A stretch of DNA of 64,000 nt from Trifolium pratense (taxonomy: Eukaryota > Streptophyta > Magnoliopsida > Fabales > Fabaceae). The notes below the pieces were generated by a model. The model did no database searches and was not told the origin of the DNA. It saw nothing but the letters and a program-made list of their open reading frames with translations. This document shows, one piece after another, positions 46,251-55,930 of the stretch. How positions within the stretch are numbered: the first letter of the stretch is position 1; the number at the start of each line of letters is the position of its first letter. The stretch lies in the NCBI RefSeq assembly GCF_020283565.1, contig NC_060060.1:8184001-8248000 (forward strand). Reading direction: 5' to 3'. A program made the position numbers and the translations under genes.

Positions 46251-48844
46251 GAAACCACCCTCCTGAAGAAAAGTAACACATCTAACAACATGGAACATAG
46301 AAAAGGGAGCAGATAAACATCATAGAAAATAAGCATCATTTTACAGAATAAAAAACCTTTTCCAGCATGAAAATAAGCAACATTGAAATCATGCAAGCTT
46401 ATTGAATTATGCTTCCCTCAAAGTCAGAAACCATGCAAGCTTTACAACACTGCGTCATCACAACTTGCTTCTGCGGATTACATAAAGACTAACGAAACTA
46501 GAGGTTTTGATCAAAGGACTTAAGCCTAAGCTGTCTATGGTTACCATTTCTTCCTTTATATCCCCACTCTCCTTAGAATACTTTATCCCCTTTCTAGCAA
46601 GACAATGGTCCATGGCCATATATTAAACTTGCAAGTGATGAATAAAAAAAAAATTGTTGTTCCTTTCCGTGCTATTTTTTACATACAAACCTCCTAAGTC
46701 CCCAACAAGACCCGTCCTCCTAGGTGCAAAATCTAAAGGTTAATCAGCGACATTGATAGATGAGTCAGAATGGCTGTGAGATGCAAAGGATGACGCATGC
46801 ATTGATGGTTGCACATGGTATTGTTCTTGAGATGAGGAACTTGGCAAAGCAAACATTGCATATGATTGTTGAACCTGATCAGCAGCTTTTTTACCTGTAA
46901 GTCAATATTCAGAATAAGCACCGAAAATGTACCCAAAAAAAAAGATATAAATGCGTAAGATATAAATGCGTTCTAGTTTTTCAATCTCACTTCCAGAATC
47001 CAGAGTTCCAAATACAGATGCTTTAATGGAAAAATTATATTTATGTACCTTAATATTGTATATGCCTATTTTTCCATCAAAGGAAGATGCTATTACTCCA
47101 GGTATCTTAGAATACCAATGCACATCAAAGTTCCAGTTAGTTCCGGCTGGCAATTCATAGGCAATCTGTGCCCACCCCCAATCAAAAAAGAAAATTGTCG
47201 CAACAGAAAAAATGTCCTATAAATACGAAATCTAGCCAAATTTGGCAATTTTGAAATTCTTCATAAAACAAATAAGAGCCAAACACCACCTCTCAAGAAA
47301 TAGTGTCCTAGCATATGGTTCGGCTATCTTTGCCATAGGTAAGCAAATAAGAGCTATCATTTGGGACACCATGACATTGCAATTACTCCTTATATCAGAG
47401 ATTTAAACAATAAAATAAAGTCAGATAAACTAATAACAGTGATGGAGACTGTAGCTTCACGGTCTAAATGAACTATAAAATTAAGAACCATCCAGGAAGT
47501 CTATAAATCATTTTAAAACATGATATTATCCATCTTCACATTAATTTGACAGGAACAATCAATAATATTGCAGTACATCATACTTGATCAAAAAGCAAGA
47601 GCCGGAAAATACAGCACTAAGGAAGAGAACACCAGAGGTAGCAATAATATAATTAAAGTAACTGCTAAAATCAATAAGAGAAATATTATATCGCATACTC
47701 TTTACCATGCCCAAGCTATGCTACGTTCTAAGATATCTAGATTTTGCTAAATCTCCATGCCGATGTAAAATACACATGTTCTATATTGTATTTTTGCTTC
47801 CTAGCACTCTCTATCACTTGTCATATACAATTCACACATAATTGGGATCTACAGCAGTCGGACTTTAATTTTTTTTTACTAATTACTCGTTTGTTTCCCA
47901 TATGTTTTTTCAATGGATTCGTGGAGCGGAATAAGAATATAACAAAAAGAAAAGGTAGCATAGATAATGTCAACTAGGCAGACACATAATACAATAAATC
48001 ATAAATAAATGAATGGCTGACTTTACCTCTAGTGTGCCACACAAACTCCTTTATCGGTGTCATTATATTCCTCATATCATATTCCAAAGCTGCACCAACA
48101 TGGTCATATAAAGTGAATACACCGACACATTACCTTTAAAATAAACGGACAATCCGCAGAGACTATACCCTTATAGAAGGATATCCATCTTCATCTGATG
48201 AAACAAGTTGTGTAGCAACATCAGGATTCAACTACAAAGCTGAGCACCGCCGTCTAACAGAGTCTGAAAAGCTGTCGGTTCAAATAGGATATACAAGGTT
48301 ACAGTGAGTTCTTTTTGGCAATATAATATCAGGTGTTTTCAAAACCAAAAGGCAACAGATGATCGAGTTATCTTATTACTGGCATTTGCTTCTTCAGGTC
48401 CCAAACCACCGGAGACTAAAACCATATTTTAAAAAATAAACAAAAACATTATCATCCCAATGAACAATACAACAATGAGAACAAAATATAAAGGTTGAAT
48501 TTAATCGCTTCCTCACTAGTGGTCCCATTATATGAAGTGTATGCTAATATGTGTTGCACTTCACTATTCCAAGATAAGAATGAAACTTCCCCGTGGGAAG
48601 CAGAGCCACTACCCTGCACAGTGATCATAAACACTATATGTGTAAAAATATATTTGAAGATTAAGAGCATATTAATCCATCAAAAGAGGGGGTGACAAAA
48701 CACCATAGAGGGAAAAAAATTCCGACCTTTAATGGTGGAAAATGTGTAGGCTCTGAAGGATTGGCCAAATCCCATATGCAAATTTCACCATCCTCAGCCC
48801 CAGATGCAAGAAGATTGGGTTCAATTGTATTAAACTCAAGTTCA

Positions 48845-49492
48845 CAAACCTAAAATATAAGAATGTCGAAGATAAGATTTCAATAGCAAACACTACATAT
48901 ATGCCAGAGAACAAAGAAGACAATAAACTTGCAGCAAGTAGGCTCCTAAAAACAGAGAAGAACATGCCGGTCCCTTATGCCTTACAACGGCAAACCATGA
49001 TAGGTAACGAAGTGAAGTCGATGAATTTAGACGTGAGTATAGGCAATTATCCCGATGATAAGATGGAAAGCCTTGAATTTCAAGAATGAAATTCTTTTAA
49101 GGGGGTAGATTGTAACATCCCCAAAATTATAATCACGTATAAGGTAATAATATATGTTTTGTTTCATATATTATGGAGACTAGTAAGTTGAGAATTTATT
49201 TAAGAAATATAATGAAGACTAGTAAGCAAGATGGAAATTGGAAATAAGAGTAATGGAGGACAAAGTGGTAATTCTTCATAAAGAGCTGTATGATAGGTTT
49301 GAAAGGTTTGATAGGTGTACAAGAGAAAAAAGAAAGATGGGACCACGAACCTGAAATATAAGAATGTCGAAGATATGATTTCAATAGCAAACACTACATA
49401 TATGCCAGAGAACAAAGAAGACAATAAAAACTTGCAGCAAGTAGACTAATAAAAACAGAGAAGAACATACTGGTCCCTTATGCATTACAAGG
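48845..49492. repeat. Host segment of about 140 bp duplicated on both sides of the gypsy fragment
   Basis: About 48843-48988 and 49345-49490 share ATATAAGAATGTCGAAGATA, ATTTCAATAGCAAACACTAC, GAGAACAAAGAAGACAATAA and GGTCCCTTATGC, with a few differences. Both copies include the same SEC31 intron-exon junction. Confidence 0.85.
48990..49344 (+). mobile_element. 3' end fragment of a Ty3/gypsy element
   Basis: A short frame ends GNYPDDKMESLEFQE-stop (49087), like the C-terminus of gypsy polyproteins. It is followed by a purine tract, AAGGGGGTAGAT, and an LTR-like start, TGTAACATCCCC (49111). The rest of the element is absent. The fragment lies between two copies of a host segment of about 140 bp. 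Confidence 0.6.
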
Positions 49493-49794
49493 TGTCCAAC
49501 GAGAGAACTTTCATTTTCCTCCGAGCTGAGAAAATTTATCAGAAAAACAAAATCATCAGAAAGTAATTGAGAAAATTGTATCATGAGACACTAAAATTAA
49601 AACATTGATCAATAAAGCTATGAACCTACATACTGAATTATAGGTGTATTTTATCAACAACTTCAACCAAACCAAAGAAAAACATGAAGCTAGCAAAGAA
49701 GCTCAATTTGTTTACTCAAACAGAAACTACTGTGTTTCTCCATTTTCATGACAACTGACAACCATTCTAGTATGGGAATTTTGTTTTGAGTTTC

Positions 49795-50459
49795 TGATGC
49801 GAAAATTGATCAAGAAGAACTTGAAATCAACACACGTGACAATCATCAAGGAGTTAATGGCGTGGGGTCCTTTGCTAGCCATCATCCAGGGCTGAGTTTA
49901 ATTACTTGGCTATTTTAGTCATTTTAAAATCACCAAGTTAAGACAAATAATATCAGCCATTTGAATCCTATTCTGATCAGTTACAAAGAAGCAAAATAAG
50001 GAGCACTAAAGACAATTCAAGACCTTAAATTCCTCCCAGCCAGTCATTGGAAAAGGAGTTACATAGCTGATAGAATAATGTCATTTTATTACTAGTGTAA
50101 TTACCTTTTATGCTGTACTTTATTACCAGTTTTAAATAAGCTAATCTTAGCACTATATTTCGGCTATATATGCCATGTATGCTGGTCATTTTGAGACAGA
50201 GAAAAAAGAACAGTTCAAGTTAACATAGAATTTGTGTCTACATTTTCGAAAGATTATTTGCAAGTGTCGTCTTGAGAATAATCCGATTAGCTCAATTGGT
50301 GTTGAGTGCTAATCTCTTTGTTAAACTATTGGTGTAGTCTAACATTGCCTATCCCTTGCTGTTTCATTAAAACACAAAAACTATCCAAAAACACTTAGCA
50401 GAATTCGACTAATAAGGGTGGTACCTATTAACTTCGATATTGGTTGTTTGCTTCCGCTA
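49795..50459 (+). repeat. 5' LTR of element C (Ty3/gypsy), left part, interrupted by element B
   Basis: It starts TGATGCGAAAATTGATCAAG and continues after element B at 60030-60062, ending TAATTCGTATCA. The termini TGAT...ATCA are inverted, as in LTRs. A TATA-like GCTATATATGCC is at about 50163. The LTR is directly followed by a primer-binding site at 60067. Total about 0.7 kb. The start is inferred from this end symmetry because the 3' LTR lies outside the window. Confidence 0.65.
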
Positions 50460-51320
50460 TGTTGGATATTTGAATTGGCTTAATTTTGCTAAAACAAATA
50501 TACTAACAAGATGTTGGAAAACATGTTACAACATCATATTTATTCAAAGAAATCTCGCGCATTTATGAGAGCATCTGCTATTTATGGAAATCCACTTAAA
50601 GAGCACGCTCAATGGAGATTTGATCTGATCAGACATTTTAAGGATAAGATAAGACTTAATGGTACAACGGTATGATCACAATTATCCTATAAAGTCCTTA
50701 AACACTTTTGGAAAGTTTCTATACATTCTTGATGAAGATCAAAAGAGAATCAGATCATCCTTTATGATTCTCAAGGAGCGTCTGAGCATTTGTGAAGAAA
50801 GAGGAGCGTGCCTAATCATTATATATACGAAGACCAAGCTCAAGACTAAGCATCTCATTGAAAAATATTAGTTCACATATTGAGTCTTTGCTGAGTCTTT
50901 TAGTGTTTGATTGTAATTCTTGCTTGTGGATTCTATAACACGAGTTAAGAAGTAAGTTTATTATTTTAAGGTGACTCCTAAGCTTTGAAGTACGGAGTTT
51001 ACCGTGTGTGATTCACTTGAAGCTTTTAAGCAAAAGTGAAGTGTTGTCTTGGCAAGTTGTCGCCACATCATTCCCAACATTGTATAATCAACACAGGTTG
51101 TGTTGTGTGAGTGGAAGTGAGATGGGATCTCATGTCTAGGAGTTCCTAGGCAGAAGTTGCATGAGTAGTGTCGAGGTTATAAGGCGTAAACCAAGGGTTT
51201 GCTGGAGGTCTTAGTTTAAGGCGTAAATCCTAGGGTTTGCTGGAGGTCTTAGTAACTAGAGCTATTAGTGGATTTCCTTCCTGGATTGGTATCCCCCAGA
51301 GTAGGCAGTTGGCTGAACTG
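50460..51320 (+). repeat. Truncated 5' LTR of element B
   Basis: About 860 bp; it stops at GGCTGAACTG and passes straight into gag (ATGTCAAGAAACC). By comparison with element A, 397 bp are missing: the LTR end, primer-binding site, leader and first ~60 gag codons. Both breakpoints share AACTG in element A. Confidence 0.92.
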
Positions 51321-54300
51321 ATGTCAAGAAACCAAATGATGAATGGACTAAAGATGAGGATGATCTGGCACTTGGCAACTCCAAAGCCTTGTATGCAATT
51401 TTTAATGGTGTGGATGCAAACATGTTCAGGCTTGTTAAGAGATGTATTACTGCTAAGCATGCCTGGGAAATTCTGAGAAAAGCTCATGAAGGAACATCAA
51501 AAGTTAAGCTATCTAAACTTCAGATGCTCAAAACCAATTTTGAGAATCTCAGAATGAAGGAGGAAGAAACCATTCATGACTTTCAGATGAATGTGCTTGA
51601 CTTTGCAAATTCGTTTGATGCACTTGGAAAACCTATCTCAGATGAGGAGCTAGTTGGAAAAATACTCAGATCTTTGCCTAAAAGATTTGATATGAAAGTG
51701 ACAGCTATTGAGGAGGCTCATGATCTTTCAAGTCTAAATCTAGATGAACTCATAGGATCACTTCAGACCTATGAAATTGGCCTAAACAGGAGAAATGAAA
51801 AGAAAGATAAGAATCTAGCCTTTGCCTCGAAAAGTGCTGCTGATGATTTACAAATTGAATCTGAAGGTGAAGAAAGCTTAGCTGAGTCTATGGCTATGCT
51901 TGGAAGACAGTTCAACAAGTTGATGAAGAAAGTGGATCAAAGGCACAAGCCAAATGGTCGACTCAACAACAACAAACAGTCCAGCTTTCAGAAAAAGACA
52001 AATGAAGATGAAAGAGGAGTGAAATGCCACGAATGTGAAGGTTTTGGCCATATCAGACCTGAATGTCCAACCTTTCTAAAAAGGCAAAAGAAAAGTCTTG
52101 TGGTTTCATGGTCTGATACAGATTCAGAGGAGGAAGAATCTGCCAAATATGTTAATGCTTTAACAGGAGTCTGTGAATCTGACTCAGAATCATGTGATGA
52201 GGAGGTAACTTATGAAGAACTAGCTGCTACTTACAAAGATCTTCATAGTAGAAGTATAGAAGTTTGCAAAGCATTGGAGAAACAAAAGAAGATCAATGGC
52301 AAATTGCAAGCTGAGAGAAATGACTTACTCATGAACATTAATAATCTCAACATTAAGGTTGAAGATCAGAGTAGTCAAATTCAACAGTTGGAAATAGAGA
52401 AGTCTAACCTCCTGTGTAAAGTTGCTGAACAAGGTGAAGAAGTGACCAAGTTAAATGCTGACTTGGATCAAGTCACAAAAGTGGCTAAAATGATGACCAA
52501 AGGTACTGATGCCTTTGAGGAAATGCTACAAAGACAAAACTACGGGAAACCTAAGCCCATTGGTTTTGAACATGAAAGAGTAAAGCAACAGATGAAGTTC
52601 AACAATGCCACTATACATACTCCAATCAACAACACGTTTGTATCAGGAGGATTGTCGCAACATCTGATGGGACATTCTATGCCCAGGTTCTATAACTGGA
52701 CATGTCATCATTGTGGCAGGAAAGGACACATTAGGCCTTTCTGCTATAGGCTGCACGGATATCCAAGGAGAGTTCATCAAGAATTCTATACTCCTGTCTT
52801 TCCTAATGTTACAACAAGACAGGAATGGAGAGAAAAGAAGAAGATCACAGGTCTAATAGCTCATACATCCTTGAGAGCTTCTTCAAGAGAAACCTGGTAC
52901 TTTGATAGTGGCTGTTCTAGACACATGACAGGTGTTGAACACTATCTGGAAGACTTGAAGTCATATGCTACAAGCTTTGTGACCTTTGGAGATGGAGCCA
53001 AAGGAGAGATCAAGGGAGTTGGTAAACTTGCAAACCAGGGCTTACCAAAGCTAGATAATGTGCTGCTTGTAAAAGGTCTTAAAGCAAATCTAATCAGCAT
53101 AAGCCAACTTTGTGATCAAGGCATGAAAGTTAACTTCACAAAAGCTGAATGCCTAGTTACAAATGAGCAAGGAGAGCTGTTGATGAAAGGAGTAAGGTCA
53201 AGAGACAACTGCTATCTCTGGATCCCTAAAGAAGAAGATGTACCAACATGTCTTATTAGCAAAGAAGATGAGGTAAAGTTGTGGCACCAAAAACTTGGCC
53301 ACCTGCACCTCAAAGGCATGAAGAAGGCAATAGCTAAAGAGGCTATCAGAGGACTTCCAAAGCTCAAGATAGAGGAAGGAAGTATATGTGGAGAATGTCA
53401 AATAGGGAAGCAGACAAAGATGTCGCATCCAAAGTTGCAACATCTTACCACAACAAGGGTACTAGAATTGCTGCACATAGACCTGATGGGGCCTATGCAA
53501 GTGGAGAGCCTTGGAGGAAAAAGGTACGCGTTCGTCATGGTAGATGACTTTTCAAGGTTCACATGGATTGAATTCCTAAAAGACAAATCTGAAAGTTTTG
53601 ATGCATTCAAAGAACTTTGCCTTCAACTCCAAAGAGAAAAGAATTCTGCTATTGTAAGGATACGAAGTGATCATGGTAAAGAGTTTGAGAATGCAAGCTT
53701 TCTTGAATTCTGCATCTCTGAAGGAATCAAGCATGAATTCTCAGCTCCAATCACACCTCAACAAAATGGTGTTGTTGAGAGGAAGAACAGGACAATACAA
53801 GAGTCAGCCAGAGTGATGTTGCATGCAAAACATCTTCCATATCAATTCTGGGCTGAGGCCATGCATACTGCCTGTTATATTCACAATCGTGTCACACTCA
53901 GAACTGGAACTTCTACTACACTATATGAACTGTGGAAAGGCAGAAAACCAACTGTCAAACACTTTCATGTGTTTGGAAGTAAGTGCTATATCCTATCTGA
54001 TAGAGAGCACAGAAGAAAAATGGATCGTAAAAGTGAAGAAGGATTGTTTCTTGGGTACTCAACAAACAGCAGGGCTTACAGAGTTTACAACCAGAGAACT
54101 AAGGTAATAGTAGAATCTATCAATGTTGTGATAGATGATTTGACACCTGCTAAAACATCTGATACTGAAGATGATGTTGCAACATCTTTGCCAACATCTG
54201 AAGAAGCTGTAGCAGAAAAAGAATCAGATTCAGATGATGATTCAACCATTTCTACACCTCGTCCTGTAAGTAAAGTTCCTTCAATAAGAATCCAGAAGAA

Positions 54301-55930
54301 CCATCCCAAGGATCTCATCATAGGAAATCCTAACCAAGGAATTGCTACAAGAAGGACTAATGAAGTGGTCACTAATTCATGTTTTGTTTCAAAAGTTGAG
54401 CCTAAAAATGTAAAAGAGGCTCTCACTGATGAGTTCTGGATAGAAGCCATGCAAGATGAATTAACTCAGTTTAGAAGAAGTGATGTGTGGGATCTTGTTC
54501 CTAGACCCAATGGTGTTAATGTCATAGGCACAAAATGGGTGTACAAGAACAAGTCAGATGAAAATGGTGTTGTAACAAGAAACAAGGCAAGGTTAGTGGC
54601 TCAAGGGTACACTCAGGTTGAAGGACTTGATTTTGATGAAACATTTGCGCCTGTAGCAAGACTAGAATCTATTAGGCTACTCCTTGGTATAGCATGCATC
54701 TTCAAATTTAAGCTGTACCAAATGGATGTCAAGAGTGCCTTCCTAAATGGGTATCTACATGAAGAAGTTTATGTGGAGCAGCCAAAAGGTTTTGTAGATC
54801 CTGCTAATCCTGATCATGTGTACAAGCTGAAGAAGGCGCTTTATGGATTAAAACAAGCTCCAAGGGCTTGGTATGAGAGGCTGACAAATTTCCTTGTTAG
54901 TCAAGGATACAGAAAAGGAGGCCATGACAAAACCTTGTTTGTTAAAGAACAAGAAGAGAAGCTGATGATTGCCCAGATTTATGTTGATGACATAGTATTT
55001 GGTGGAATGTCTGAAAAGATGGTGCAACATTTTATACAACAAATGCAATCAGAGTTTGAAATGAGTTTGGTAGGTGAGCTGACATATTTTCTTGGTCTGC
55101 AAGTAAAACAAATGGAAGACACCATATTTGTCTCTCAAAGCAAGTATGCGAAGAACATGATCAAAAAGTTTGGAATGGACACTGCAGCACACAAGAGAAC
55201 ACCAGCTGCTACTCATCTAAAGCTAACCAAAGATGAAAATGGCATTGATGTTGATCAAAGCCTATACAGGAGCATGATTGGCAGTCTATTGTATCTTACA
55301 GCTAGTAGACCAGACATCACCTTTGCTGTGGGTGTTTGTGCAAGATATCAAGCCAAGCCAAAGATGAGCCATCTTGTCCAAGTCAAAAGGATTCTGAAGT
55401 ATATAAAGGGCACCAGTGATTATGGGATTCTGTACTCCCAGACAAAGAATTCAACTTTGATAGGGTATTGTGATGCAGATTGGGCTGGAAGTGCTGATGA
55501 TAGAAAGAGTACCTCAGGAGGATGTTTCTTTTTGGGTGATAATTTAATCTCATGGTTCAGCAAGAAGCAGAATTGTGTGTCTCTGTCTACTGCAGAGGCT
55601 GAATACATAGCTGCAGGAAGCAGTTGTTCCCAGCTGATGTGGATGAAACAGATGCTGAAAGAATATAATGTCGACCAAGATGTCATGACATTATATTGTG
55701 ACAACTTGAGTGCAATCAATATATCAAAGAATCCAGTTCAACACTCAAGAACCAAACACATAGACATCAGACATCATTTCATCAGAGACCTTGTTGAAGA
55801 AAATTGTGTGGAACTCAAGCACATTGGTACAAGTGAACAGCTAGCTGACATTTTTACAAAGGCGCTTGATGCTAATCAATTTGAATTTTTAAGGGGCAAA
55901 TTGGGAATTTGCCTGCATGAAGAAGCATAG
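51317..55930 (+). CDS. gag-pol of element B, N-terminally truncated, otherwise open
   Basis: An open frame follows TGA at 51314-51316; from 51389 it encodes 1513 residues without a break. In that numbering: UBN2-type gag from the start; zinc knuckle [14 protein letters not shown] (about 212); coiled coil (about 285-365); second knuckle [14 protein letters not shown] (about 438); aspartic protease [12 protein letters not shown] (about 505); integrase zinc-binding block (about 630); integrase D, D, E in HIDLMG (about 697), IRSDHG (758) and NGVVERKNR (796); reverse transcriptase YVDD (about 1197); RNase H CDADWAGS (about 1362); and LADIFTKAL near the end. The gag start codon is lost, so efficient translation is doubtful. 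It ends in TAG CAG TTA. Confidence 0.93.
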   Translation, partial: TDVKKPNDEWTKDEDDLALGNSKALYAIFNGVDANMFRLVKRCITAKHAWEILRKAHEGTSKVKLSKLQMLKTNFENLRMKEEETIHDFQMNVLDFANSFDALGKPISDEELVGKILRSLPKRFDMKVTAIEEAHDLSSLNLDELIGSLQTYEIGLNRRNEKKDKNLAFASKSAADDLQIESEGEESLAESMAMLGRQFNKLMKKVDQRHKPNGRLNNNKQSSFQKKTNEDERGVKCHECEGFGHIRPECPTFLKRQKKSLVVSWSDTDSEEEESAKYVNALTGVCESDSESCDEEVTYEELAATYKDLHSRSIEVCKALEKQKKINGKLQAERNDLLMNINNLNIKVEDQSSQIQQLEIEKSNLLCKVAEQGEEVTKLNADLDQVTKVAKMMTKGTDAFEEMLQRQNYGKPKPIGFEHERVKQQMKFNNATIHTPINNTFVSGGLSQHLMGHSMPRFYNWTCHHCGRKGHIRPFCYRLHGYPRRVHQEFYTPVFPNVTTRQEWREKKKITGLIAHTSLRASSRETWYFDSGCSRHMTGVEHYLEDLKSYATSFVTFGDGAKGEIKGVGKLANQGLPKLDNVLLVKGLKANLISISQLCDQGMKVNFTKAECLVTNEQGELLMKGVRSRDNCYLWIPKEEDVPTCLISKEDEVKLWHQKLGHLHLKGMKKAIAKEAIRGLPKLKIEEGSICGECQIGKQTKMSHPKLQHLTTTRVLELLHIDLMGPMQVESLGGKRYAFVMVDDFSRFTWIEFLKDKSESFDAFKELCLQLQREKNSAIVRIRSDHGKEFENASFLEFCISEGIKHEFSAPITPQQNGVVERKNRTIQESARVMLHAKHLPYQFWAEAMHTACYIHNRVTLRTGTSTTLYELWKGRKPTVKHFHVFGSKCYILSDREHRRKMDRKSEEGLFLGYSTNSRAYRVYNQRTKVIVESINVVIDDLTPAKTSDTEDDVATSLPTSEEAVAEKESDSDDDSTISTPRPVSKVPSIRIQKNHPKDLIIGNPNQGIATRRTNEVVTNSCFVSKVEPKNVKEALTDEFWIEAMQDELTQFRRSDVWDLVPRPNGVNVIGTKWVYKNKSDENGVVTRNKARLVAQGYTQVEGLDFDETFAPVARLESIRLLLGIACIFKFKLYQMDVKSAFLNGYLHEEVYVEQPKGFVDPANPDHVYKLKKALYGLKQAPRAWYERLTNFLVSQGYRKGGHDKTLFVKEQEEKLMIAQIYVDDIVFGGMSEKMVQHFIQQMQSEFEMSLVGELTYFLGLQVKQMEDTIFVSQSKYAKNMIKKFGMDTAAHKRTPAATHLKLTKDENGIDVDQSLYRSMIGSLLYLTASRPDITFAVGVCARYQAKPKMSHLVQVKRILKYIKGTSDYGILYSQTKNSTLIGYCDADWAGSADDRKSTSGGCFFLGDNLISWFSKKQNCVSLSTAEAEYIAAGSSCSQLMWMKQMLKEYNVDQDVMTLYCDNLSAINISKNPVQHSRTKHIDIRHHFIRDLVEENCVELKHIGTSEQLADIFTKALDANQFEFLRGKLGICLHEEA

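Larger units (their letters stand above)
46690..49550 (-). pseudogene. SEC31 (COPII coat, WD40 part) pseudogene
   Basis: SEC31 is the outer COPII coat protein. Minus-strand exons matching its WD40 propeller lie in order: around 49530-49475 (ESSLVGHLVMHKGP), 48849-48727 ([37 protein letters not shown]), 48613-48517 (GSGSASHGEVSFLSWN, EVQHILAYTSYN), about 48275-48170 (RRRCSAL, then TAG at 48234-48232, then LNPDVATQLVSSDEDGY), about 48090-48027 (MRNIMTPIKEFVWHTRG) and 47165-47049 ([19 protein letters not shown], fully open). An exon expected between the last two (the WCPND block) is missing. One exon has an in-frame stop and another a small insertion. A foreign retroelement piece with a duplicated junction interrupts 48850-49490. 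The 46.7-46.9 kb ORF may be a further exon, weakly. Confidence 0.8.

Noticed and set aside
53398..55719. Antisense ORFs inside element A and B pol (e.g. 53398-53610, 55420-55719 and counterparts in A)
   Set aside because: Shadows of the pol frame, conserved only because the sense strand is conserved.
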